Both the position numbers and the translations under genes were made by a program. Positions 25,666 through 33,005 of a stretch of DNA of 64,000 nucleotides are shown here, in pieces (the stretch's first letter is position 1; each line of letters begins with the position of its first letter). The stretch lies in the NCBI GenBank assembly GCA_903863845.1, contig CAIPDP010000082.1, positions 1-64,000 on the forward strand, written 5' to 3'. The notes below the pieces were generated by a model. That model worked only from the letters and a program-made list of their open reading frames with translations, was not told the origin of the DNA and did not search any database. Source of the DNA: an uncultured Mucilaginibacter sp. (GTDB lineage: Bacteria > Bacteroidota > Bacteroidia > Sphingobacteriales > Sphingobacteriaceae).

Positions 25666-26040
25666 TTAGGCCTGGGCTCTTACCGGTACAAAATGATGGA
25701 CCTTGCCCAGCAACTCTTCCAGGCCGAAGGGTTTAGCTATGATATCGTCACACCCCATCATCGTGTAATCTATGTCGCGATGGAAGTATGCTGAGGCCAG
25801 TATAACCGGAACATGCCCGAAAAGCGGATGCCATTTGATTTGCCGGCAAATATCTTCGCTGCTTTGACTATTGTATTTGTAATCTAAAATAAAAAGATCG
25901 GGCCTGAATATTTTGGCGATTTCTATAATGTTCTGACTGTCAGAAGTGACCAATACCTGGAATTTTTCGTAGGACAGCGTTTCCTCGATAACGTCAAGTA
26001 TATCCTGATTATCATCTAAAACTAAAATGCGGTTTAACAT
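25666..26040 (-). CDS. Single-domain response regulator (paralogue of 25071)
   Basis: 124-aa receiver domain with the canonical set D9/D10 (LVLDDNQDIL), D53 (LFILDYKY), the switch Ser in LASAY, and K103 (IIAKPFG). It has no DNA-binding domain. It lies 232 bp upstream of its paralogue on the same strand, so each probably has its own promoter. The extra six C-terminal residues (VPVRAQA) are not found in the paralogue. Confidence 0.9.
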   Translation of the reverse strand: MLNRILVLDDNQDILDVIEETLSYEKFQVLVTSDSQNIIEIAKIFRPDLFILDYKYNSQSSEDICRQIKWHPLFGHVPVILASAYFHRDIDYTMMGCDDIIAKPFGLEELLGKVHHFVPVRAQA

Positions 26041-26214
26041 AAAAATAGTGTTGTGATTTTTAAATAGGGGTTTGTTAAATAAATGCTGATGCGATAGAAA
26101 TTTTCGGATGCTTTGATATTTATTTGACTTAATAACGGTGATATAGTTTAGTCTGTTTCAATTGCAGATGTTAAAATATGTTAACGATAAATGGGCCAGA
26201 TTTTTTTTAAAGTA

Positions 26215-26222
26215 TAACTTTG
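26215..26222 (+). promoter_or_regulatory. -7 box for 55-aa membrane protein
   Basis: TAACTTTG is an exact TAnnTTTG match and sits only 11 bp before the ATG, implying a very short leader. Confidence 0.45.
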
Positions 26223-26232
26223 GCCGTTCGAT

Positions 26233-26400
26233 ATGAAAAAGAGACCCAATTTTAAAACCTATTATTTTACGGCCATATTCATTGGTATAGCAGTAGGGAT
26301 TTATACGGAAGACAAATATATAGGCTTCTTATTAGCCATTGCGCTTATGTTAGCGGTAGGTGGCATTAAACAACGCTATGAGCAAGGTGCAAGGCAATAA
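26233..26400 (+). CDS. 55-aa membrane protein, unknown function
   Basis: Below the ORF-track cut-off. The frame starts MKKRPNFKTYYFTAIFIGIAVG. Two hydrophobic segments (YYFTAIFIGIAVGIY and YIGFLLAIALMLAVGGI) are joined by a short TEDK hairpin, with a basic N-terminus and a polar tail KQRYEQGARQ. Both ends are charged and a -7 box stands just upstream, so it is probably a real small membrane protein. It ends 4 bp before a strong hairpin terminator. Confidence 0.6.
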   Translation: MKKRPNFKTYYFTAIFIGIAVGIYTEDKYIGFLLAIALMLAVGGIKQRYEQGARQ

Positions 26401-26424
26401 AAAAAGCGCCCTGTAGGGCGCTCT
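26401..26424 (-). terminator. Bidirectional terminator between convergent genes
   Basis: The perfect 7-bp stem AGCGCCC / GGGCGCT with a 4-nt loop is followed by a T run on the minus strand and CTCTCAATTT on the plus strand. It mainly serves the Lys/Ala-rich protein gene on the minus strand. Confidence 0.8.
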
Positions 26425-26445
26425 CTCAATTTAATTGGCTAATTA

Positions 26446-26985
26446 TTATCTAACATGTGCAACTGGATGTTTAATCCCAGCTGCCCGAGCAGCTCTTACG
26501 TCTTTCTTTAAATCTTTTTTGTCAGCTTTCAAGTCTTTTTGAGCAGCCTGCGCACCAGCCAGGTCTCCATTTTTTACATCTTTTTGTTCAGTTTTTGCAT
26601 CAGCCTTCACATCTTTCAAATCTGCTTTGATATCTTTTTCATCGGCTTTTTTAATTTCTTTATCGGCTAGTTTTACAGGGTGTTTAACACCTTCACTCTT
26701 TAAGTTCTTAGCATCGGCTTTGATATCCTGTTTGTCGGCTTTAGCGGCAGCCAGGTCTGTTTTTGCAGCGTTCAGGTCACCTTTATTGATCGCTTGTTTA
26801 GCTTCAGCTTTTTTGTTGTCATAGGCTTTTACATCCTTGCGGAGGTCTTTCATTTGTGATTTAACTTCAGAACCTGTTGCCGGCGTGGTAGATGCAGGGG
26901 TCGGGGGAGTAGTGGTTTGGGCAAAAGCAGTTGAGTAGCAAATGATAGCTGCTGCTATAAGGCCAATCGTTTTTGTAATTTTCAT
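26446..26985 (-). CDS. Secreted Lys/Ala/Asp-rich helical protein with internal duplication
   Basis: The 179-aa protein has a signal peptide cleaved near AFAQ. The mature part is a highly charged, Ala/Lys/Asp-rich helical sequence, probably coiled coil. It contains two related blocks of about 45 residues, each containing GDL..A and ending with the same motif: INKGDLNAAKTDL...SEGVKHPV and VKNGDLAGAQAAQ...AAGIKHPV. The function is unknown; the composition resembles late-embryogenesis-like or stress proteins. A compositional bias alone could also explain the similarity of its parts. Confidence 0.7.
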   Translation of the reverse strand: MKITKTIGLIAAAIICYSTAFAQTTTPPTPASTTPATGSEVKSQMKDLRKDVKAYDNKKAEAKQAINKGDLNAAKTDLAAAKADKQDIKADAKNLKSEGVKHPVKLADKEIKKADEKDIKADLKDVKADAKTEQKDVKNGDLAGAQAAQKDLKADKKDLKKDVRAARAAGIKHPVAHVR

Positions 26986-27153
26986 GATCGTTTTTAATTT
27001 TTATTAGTTATAAGTTTCTTTGTTTTGTGAGTTTATGACCGGGTTGATATCCAATGGTTTAATACTTCCCCCAAAAAAAAATTATTTGTTGAACAATTAA
27101 ACCGTTGCTACGTACTACGGTCTATTGAGTTCAACTTAGCCCACAATTGATCT

Positions 27154-28062
27154 ATGACTAAAAGATTTTACTTCCCGGCAGTTTTTTGCCTGTTATTAAT
27201 GTGTTGCAAGTATGCCTATTCGCAAACTGCCTCGGTAGACACCCTGGGTGACTTTAAAAGCGAAAAAAAGGCGTCCCTGAAAATTGGGTTAAACTATTTG
27301 AATAATTCAGTTTACCTGGGGCGCGCAGATACTGTAAAAACACCCATAGTTGAACCTTCTATTAAATATACTTTCAAATCGGGGATCTATTTTAACGGTA
27401 ACGTACAATTTGTTCCAAACAGAGCAACTAATAAACTTGATGGGGGCAGCTTTGGTGCAGGATACGATTATGATATTAGTGAGAATGCCAGTGGAAGTGT
27501 TTCATTTACAAAACTGTTTTATAACGCAACCAGTACACAGATCGGTTCATCCATCAGCAGTACGATCAACGCAAATATTGATTATGATATCGCCGATATT
27601 ATTACCCCATCGCTTAGTATCGATTATAATATATTGAAACAGGGTTTTAACAGCGATATACTCATTAACTTTGGCATATCCCATGATTTTGCCAAAGAGG
27701 GAATATTCGGTAATGACGATTTAGGTATATTTTCGCCAACCGTAACCCTAAATGCAGGTACGCAAAACTTTTACGACGCTTTCCTCACATTAAAGAAATA
27801 TAAGCTGACCGCAGCTGGCAAAGCTAAAAAGGCGGCAGCAACAAAGACTTTGGCAGCACAGGATGCCAAACTGGCTAAATTTGAATTACTCGACTTTGAA
27901 TTTGCCGCACCAATTGAATACAAAACAGGGCCCGTTCTTTTCAGTTTTACACCAACCTATGCCTTTGCTGAAAACAAACTGCCAGCCAGCATTAGCAAGG
28001 GAATGGTGCCAACAACAAGCGGAATTTTCTTTTTTGAGATCGGGGTATCAGTAAAATTTTAA
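27154..28062 (+). CDS. Outer-membrane beta-barrel-like protein
   Basis: The 302-aa protein has a signal peptide (cleaved near AYSQT). The mature sequence alternates short amphipathic strands (ASLKIGLNYLNNSVYLG, PSIKYTFKSGIYFNGNVQFVP, GSFGAGYDYDISENASGSVSFTKLFY) and ends in an aromatic residue (IGVSVKF), the usual OM-barrel terminus. An Ala/Lys-rich insert (about residues 215-245) is unusual. I do not recognise a named family. Confidence 0.6.
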   Translation: MTKRFYFPAVFCLLLMCCKYAYSQTASVDTLGDFKSEKKASLKIGLNYLNNSVYLGRADTVKTPIVEPSIKYTFKSGIYFNGNVQFVPNRATNKLDGGSFGAGYDYDISENASGSVSFTKLFYNATSTQIGSSISSTINANIDYDIADIITPSLSIDYNILKQGFNSDILINFGISHDFAKEGIFGNDDLGIFSPTVTLNAGTQNFYDAFLTLKKYKLTAAGKAKKAAATKTLAAQDAKLAKFELLDFEFAAPIEYKTGPVLFSFTPTYAFAENKLPASISKGMVPTTSGIFFFEIGVSVKF

Positions 28063-28432
28063 CAGATTGCACTGCGGGTAGTTAATATTTGTTAAAAGTT
28101 GTTAAACCTTTGTAATTGATAGCCGATTAAATAAATAATGGCGGATATTTAGGTATTGAAAAAACTTTACCTCATTACCATGCTACCTATTACGATCAAC
28201 AGCACTCGACGCTGGTTGCAGGGCGATTGTTGCGATGATTCCTCATTGGCGAATTTTGCAGACCAATATCTATCGGACTTTCGGACTCCCGATAACTATC
28301 GGGATACGGACCTTCAGACTATCTCATACTTTTTTCCTAATTTCGGTGCGCGTTGTTAAAAATTGTTAAGCAACCAAAAAATAAACGATAAAAGCGGATA
28401 TTTGCCCCCGCCAAAACAATACCTGGTATCCC
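28063..28432. other. 370-bp intergenic region with palindromic repeat
   Basis: It separates the barrel gene from the DUF2723 gene, both on the plus strand. The track ORF 28156-28359 starts at TTG, crosses the palindromic repeat and has no family features, so I do not call it. The 18-bp palindrome at 28287-28304 is listed separately. Confidence 0.5.
28270..28320. repeat. TCCCGATA palindrome with flanking CGGACT units
   Basis: The dyad TCCCGATA-ac-TATCGGGA at 28287-28304 has perfect 8-bp arms. It is flanked by TATCGGACTTTCGGAC on the left and ACGGACCTTCAGACT on the right. A near copy of the dyad lies at 35564-35581, so it is probably a dispersed genomic repeat. Confidence 0.7.
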
Positions 28433-31400
28433 ATGGAATATAAAAAAACCAATAATCTTTTAGGCTGGCTTTGCTTCGTCATCGCCTCAATCACGTACAT
28501 CAGCACACTCGAACCCTCTGTGAGTTTTTGGGATTGCGGTGAGTTTATTTCCTGTGCCTATCGTCTGCAGGTTGCTCACCAGCCCGGATATCCTCTGTTT
28601 GCTATGCTGGGGAAATTCTTCTCGCTTTTTTCAATGGGCGACAAAACTAAAGTTCCCTTTTTCACTAATATGGGTTCGGCCATTGCCAGTGGTGCAACCA
28701 TTATGTTTCTTTTCTGGACCATCACGGCCCTCGCCAAAAAATTATTACTAAAGAAAGATGAGGTACCTGATACTACTAAACTCATCCTTATAATGGGTGG
28801 AGGCCTGGTTGGTGCCTTAACCTTTACTTTCACAGATACCTTTTGGTTCTCAGCTGTCGAAACCATCGTATTTGCCCTTTCGTCACTCTGTACAGCAGTA
28901 GTATTTTGGGCTATTCTGAAATGGGATGCCCATGCCGACGAGCCCGGTGCCGACAAATGGATCGTTTTCATCGCTTATGTGATAGGTCTTTCTATTGGAA
29001 TTCACCTTTTGAACTTGTTGACTATTCCTGCAGTAGTTCTGGTGTATTATTTCCGCAGGGCAAAGGTAGTTACTACCCGCAGCGCATTTACTGCATTCCT
29101 TATCTCGGTATTGATCCTGGTATTGGTTCAATATGGAATACGCGGCTATACTGTGCAATTTGCAGCATATTTCGATTTGTTCTTTACCAATTCATTAGGT
29201 CTTGGTTTTGGCACTGGCGCAGTAGTGTTTTTCCTGATATTGATCAGCCTGATCGTGTTTGGCGTATACTGGAGTCAGAAAAACGTTAAGCCAGCGCTCA
29301 ACCTTGCTTTTTTATGTATTGCTTTTATTTATTTCGGTTACAGCTCGTTTGCTTACATCCCTATCCGTGCAACTGCCGGCACCGATCTTGATAACTCGCA
29401 TCCTGACAACGCCTTCATACTTTACGGTTACCTTAACCGGATCCAGTACGGCGAGACACCATTGTTGTTCGGTCCTTATTTTGATGCGAAAGTAAAACGC
29501 GACGCCGATGGCAATGCCCTTACTACCGCTGGTAGTACTATTTACCGTAAGGGAAAAACAAAATATGAAAATGCCGGTCGCCGTACCAATTATGAGTACG
29601 ACCATACCACAATTTTGCCCCGTATGTATAACACGGACAATACAGATAATGCTTATGAACAGGATGCCCAATTTTACCGTCAATGGTTGCACATGGCAGA
29701 TAATGACGTGCCAACTTTTAGTGATAACCTGAAATGGATGTTCAGCTGGCAGATGCAGCAGATGTATTTCAGGTATTTTCTGTGGAACTTTGTCGGAAGA
29801 ACAAACCAATTGGACGGACAGCAACAGATGGGAGGCTTGCATGGCTATGTTGACGGCGACTGGACCAGCGGTATTTTTGATGGTAATCGCAACCTACCAA
29901 AAACTCTGATACACCGTGATGCAAATACGCCGGTATATGCCTATAATGCGTATACGCCTTTATATGCACTGCCCCTGATATTAGGTTTGATCGGCCTGAT
30001 CTATCATTTTCAGAAAAGCCAGCGGGATGCTTTGATCGTGGCCTTATTGTGGTTCTTTACCGGCCTTGCTATTGTTGTTTACGTCAATCAGCCGAGTGTG
30101 CAGCCCCGTGAAAGGGATTACTCTTACGTCGGTTCCTTCTACGCTTTTGCGATATGGATCGGATTGGGTGCTATTGCCCTGGGCGATCTGTTAAAAAATT
30201 GGCTTAGCGGCAAAACTGCTGCAACCCTGGCCACGGTGGTTTGCCTGTTGGTTCCGGTATTGGTTTATTCCAAAGAGCATCTGGCTCATGACCGATCAAC
30301 CAAAATGACACCGCACGATATGGCCTATAATTACTTAATCTCGTGTCCCAAAGATGCGATCTTGTTTACTTATGGCGATAATGATACTTACTCCCTTTGG
30401 TACGATCAGGAAGTTGAAGGCATCAGGCCCGATGTACGGATCGTTAACTTGAGTTTGTTTAGCGGCGACTGGTATATTCACCAGATGCAGAAGAAAATGA
30501 ACGAATCGGCACCGCTGCCTATAACTATGCCTTATGAGAAATATGAAGAAGGCGTGCGTGATGCTATACAGTTTTATGATAAAAAATTACCAGGATATAC
30601 CGATGTAAAAGAAATTTTCGATTTCATAACATCAGATAATCCCCAGGCACAGGCACAACTGGCCGATGGTACTTCTATCAATTACCTGCCTACCAAGAGT
30701 TTTAAGCTGACTGTCAATGCTGATAGTGTCATAAAAAATGGTGTGGTGCCTGAATCGCAAAGAAGCCGTTTAGCAGATACCTTGAAATGGAAGATATCTC
30801 CGAACTTTATTACAAAGGATCAACTGGCCTTCATTGATATACTTGCCCATAACAATTGGAAGCGCCCGATATGTTTTACCATTACAGTGGGTGCCGAAAA
30901 TATGATGGGCCTGCAGCCTTTCCTTTATAAAGAAGGGTTTACCTATCACCTGATACCATTTAAACCCGATACGGCAACCCGCGACCAATTGGGCAAGACC
31001 AATAACGACGTGATGTACAATACGCTGATGACTAAATTTAAATGGGGTAATTTTAAGACCGCCAAATATCTTGATCCCGAATCAACAACCATGTTTTACC
31101 CGGTTATCACTTCAACCGTTATGAACCTGGTGCAGAACCTATCTTTAAGCGGCGAGAAAGATAAAGCACTGAAGGTATTGCACAAATACGACGAGGAAAT
31201 GCCCGATATCTATCCTTATATGGATATTGCACGAAGTAAATACTTCCTGGTGGTGAACGCGTATGACTTAAAAGATATCGGTTTAGCCAATAAATATGCC
31301 AACAGCATCGATGCTTATATCTCGGATCAGCTCGACTATAATTATGGTTTGACGCAATCCAATTCAGAAAGTGTAGACCCGCGTACTGTACAACTTGGTT

Positions 31401-31534
31401 TGTATATTTTGAATCAGATGAGCGAACTGGCTAAAGATAACCATCAAACAGCCGTATCAGAAAAGCTGCAAAAACACTTCAAAGATTACGAAACCAAGTT
31501 TGCCAGTATATTGGGAGTAGCGCCTAAACAATAG
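28433..31534 (+). CDS. DUF2723 membrane protein (protein O-mannosyltransferase-like)
   Basis: The 1033-aa protein has a polytopic N-terminal half of about 12 hydrophobic segments and a large soluble C-terminal half. The start NNLLGWLCFVIASITYISTLEPSVSFWDCGEFISCAYRLQVAHQPGYPLF is the DUF2723 signature. Its acidic WDCGEF stretch corresponds to the catalytic Asp/Glu loop of GT-C glycosyltransferases. The family is common in Bacteroidota and is thought to glycosylate secreted proteins in the periplasm using lipid-linked sugar; the exact donor is not known. The soluble part includes PKDAILFTYGDNDTYSLWYDQEVEGIRPDVRIVN. The gene is monocistronic with a strong terminator. Confidence 0.9.
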   Translation: MEYKKTNNLLGWLCFVIASITYISTLEPSVSFWDCGEFISCAYRLQVAHQPGYPLFAMLGKFFSLFSMGDKTKVPFFTNMGSAIASGATIMFLFWTITALAKKLLLKKDEVPDTTKLILIMGGGLVGALTFTFTDTFWFSAVETIVFALSSLCTAVVFWAILKWDAHADEPGADKWIVFIAYVIGLSIGIHLLNLLTIPAVVLVYYFRRAKVVTTRSAFTAFLISVLILVLVQYGIRGYTVQFAAYFDLFFTNSLGLGFGTGAVVFFLILISLIVFGVYWSQKNVKPALNLAFLCIAFIYFGYSSFAYIPIRATAGTDLDNSHPDNAFILYGYLNRIQYGETPLLFGPYFDAKVKRDADGNALTTAGSTIYRKGKTKYENAGRRTNYEYDHTTILPRMYNTDNTDNAYEQDAQFYRQWLHMADNDVPTFSDNLKWMFSWQMQQMYFRYFLWNFVGRTNQLDGQQQMGGLHGYVDGDWTSGIFDGNRNLPKTLIHRDANTPVYAYNAYTPLYALPLILGLIGLIYHFQKSQRDALIVALLWFFTGLAIVVYVNQPSVQPRERDYSYVGSFYAFAIWIGLGAIALGDLLKNWLSGKTAATLATVVCLLVPVLVYSKEHLAHDRSTKMTPHDMAYNYLISCPKDAILFTYGDNDTYSLWYDQEVEGIRPDVRIVNLSLFSGDWYIHQMQKKMNESAPLPITMPYEKYEEGVRDAIQFYDKKLPGYTDVKEIFDFITSDNPQAQAQLADGTSINYLPTKSFKLTVNADSVIKNGVVPESQRSRLADTLKWKISPNFITKDQLAFIDILAHNNWKRPICFTITVGAENMMGLQPFLYKEGFTYHLIPFKPDTATRDQLGKTNNDVMYNTLMTKFKWGNFKTAKYLDPESTTMFYPVITSTVMNLVQNLSLSGEKDKALKVLHKYDEEMPDIYPYMDIARSKYFLVVNAYDLKDIGLANKYANSIDAYISDQLDYNYGLTQSNSESVDPRTVQLGLYILNQMSELAKDNHQTAVSEKLQKHFKDYETKFASILGVAPKQ

Positions 31535-31557
31535 GTGCCCACTGGCAATCATCAAAT

Positions 31558-31592
31558 AAAAAAGCGACAGTTCTCAGAACTGTCGCTTTTTT
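31558..31592. terminator. Bidirectional terminator
   Basis: The perfect stem AAAAAAGCGACAGTTC / GAACTGTCGCTTTTTT with a short TCA loop lies between convergent DUF2723 and DUF983 genes. Confidence 0.92.
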
Positions 31593-31609
31593 AATGATCA
31601 AAAGCGAGC

Positions 31610-32050
31610 TTATTTTTCACTAAATGGTTTATCAGCCTTTTTAGGATCGTAATGTAAATTAGGTGTTAGCCAATATAACAGGATCACTCTCGAATACCTG
31701 TAATTAAAAGGCGACAATAAAAGTGCTACGCCCAATAAAACACCCAGGTATAGCCATGGCGACTCAGAGGAAGTAAGCAAATAGGTTCCTATTGCCAGCG
31801 TAACCATTTCGGCGACAACCATTCCGTAACTCACAAACATGGCCACATAAAAATAACCCGGTTCAATCTCGAACTGGAAGTTGCAATACGGGCATTTGGT
31901 GTACATTTTTTGATTCAGGAAACCCGAGGATGTTTTTTGGAACATATCGCCTTTTCGGCATTTAGGACATTTGGCTTGAACTGCAGCTTTTAGTTCCGAA
32001 GTTGGCTTCAAGTGATCAGAATTTTCATTGATAGACATGGGTACGAACAA
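31610..32050 (-). CDS. DUF983 membrane protein
   Basis: The 146-aa protein has an N-terminal zinc-ribbon-like part with two CxxC pairs (CPKCRKGDMF and KCPYCNFQFEIEPGYFY), then two hydrophobic segments (VAMFVSYGMVVAEMVTLAIGTYLL and WLYLGVLLGVALLLSPFNY). This layout is the DUF983 family. The function is unknown. It reads away from the hairpin/terminator module at 32140-32210, so that module may be its leader. Confidence 0.88.
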   Translation of the reverse strand: MFVPMSINENSDHLKPTSELKAAVQAKCPKCRKGDMFQKTSSGFLNQKMYTKCPYCNFQFEIEPGYFYVAMFVSYGMVVAEMVTLAIGTYLLTSSESPWLYLGVLLGVALLLSPFNYRYSRVILLYWLTPNLHYDPKKADKPFSEK

Positions 32051-32139
32051 GAAGTTTATTTACCCGCAAAAATGAGAAATTTAAAAGCAAAAAATGATTA
32101 ACGCTACGGTTATTTATGGATTTGCAAATTGGGACCGTT

Positions 32140-32210
32140 TTGAAAAAAATAATCCCCCGCCGGGAGGCGGGGGATATAGTGGTCCGTCTTACTCGCTAAT
32201 TCGGACCAAA
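32140..32210 (-). ncRNA. Candidate leader/small RNA module: hairpin plus intrinsic terminator
   Basis: Read on the minus strand there are two consecutive hairpins: GGTCCG...CGGACC with a loop of about 15 nt (32190-32212), then a very stable ATCCCCCGCC / GGCGGGGGAT stem with a short loop (about 32152-32176), followed by ATTATTTTTTT, a textbook terminator. No gene ends here: DUF983 starts downstream at 32050 (minus) and the HAD gene starts on the other strand. It is therefore either a short RNA or an attenuated leader of the DUF983 gene. Coordinates are approximate and no family is recognised. Confidence 0.4.
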
Positions 32211-32314
32211 CCTAAACCTTATCACCGCAAATTTGTGAATTTATAGTGAATATTTAATGAAAAATTTTAAAAAAATCTACTCGTAAATTTTCCATATTTA
32301 CATAAAGCGTAAAA

Positions 32315-32956
32315 ATGACACATTTAAGGCCTGATAGCATCATTTTCGACATGGACGGAACCCTTTGGGACGCAGTCGATACCTATACAGATTCGTGGAA
32401 TATTGTATTCAAAGAGTTGGGAATTGATATACATGTTAACAGGAACGAGCTTGCAAAAATGGTTGGCTGGGAAGGCAAAAAAGTTCATGCAGCGATCATG
32501 CCCGATTTTGATGAACAAAAGCGGCAAAGTATTTATGCCAGGGTAAATGAGCTGCGCCGGGAATTATTACCTAAAAACGGAGGTACTTTATATACAGGCG
32601 TTAGGGAGGGGCTCGAAAAGCTTGCCGGCCAATATAAGCTGTACATTGTAAGTAATTGTGCGGTTGGCGTTATCCGGCTTTTTATTGATTGGGCCGGCAT
32701 CAATGACCATATTATTGATGAGATCGCCTATGGCACCAATTATATGCCTAAACATCATAATATTAAAATGCTGATCGACCGTCACGATCTGAAAGCGCCG
32801 GTTTATGTTGGCGATACGGCTGGTGATGCTGAACAAAGCAGGCTTGCAGGCGTGCCTTTTGTTTTTGTAACTTATGGTTTCGGCGAAACCGATGATCACG
32901 ATCTTCGCTTTGATAACTTTACTGATCTGACCAATTATTTTATCGCGCTCCAGTAG
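32315..32956 (+). CDS. HAD-family hydrolase (paralogue of 14022)
   Basis: 213-aa HAD phosphatase with motif I IIFDMDGTLWDAV, motif II LYIVSNCAVGV, a motif III Lys near YMPKHHN and motif IV YVGDTAGDAEQSRLAGVPFVFVTYGFGE. It matches the HAD at 14022 in the same places (TLWD, YKLYIVSNC, VYVGDT.GD..., AGVPF.F..YGFG), so both belong to one subfamily. The substrate is unknown. The next gene follows after 49 bp on the same strand and may be co-transcribed. Confidence 0.88.
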   Translation: MTHLRPDSIIFDMDGTLWDAVDTYTDSWNIVFKELGIDIHVNRNELAKMVGWEGKKVHAAIMPDFDEQKRQSIYARVNELRRELLPKNGGTLYTGVREGLEKLAGQYKLYIVSNCAVGVIRLFIDWAGINDHIIDEIAYGTNYMPKHHNIKMLIDRHDLKAPVYVGDTAGDAEQSRLAGVPFVFVTYGFGETDDHDLRFDNFTDLTNYFIALQ

Positions 32957-33005
32957 TTGTTTAAGTTTTGGTAAATTCAAATATTAAAATTGTAATACCC
33001 TGATA

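Noticed and set aside
28156-28359. ORF MKKLYLITMLPITINSTRRW... in the gap before DUF2723
   Set aside because: It starts at TTG, crosses the palindromic repeat at 28287, has no family similarity and irregular composition; more likely non-coding.
29312-29842. Minus ORF of 176 aa inside DUF2723
   Set aside because: Antisense shadow; no promoter or motif support, while the plus frame is a clear family member.
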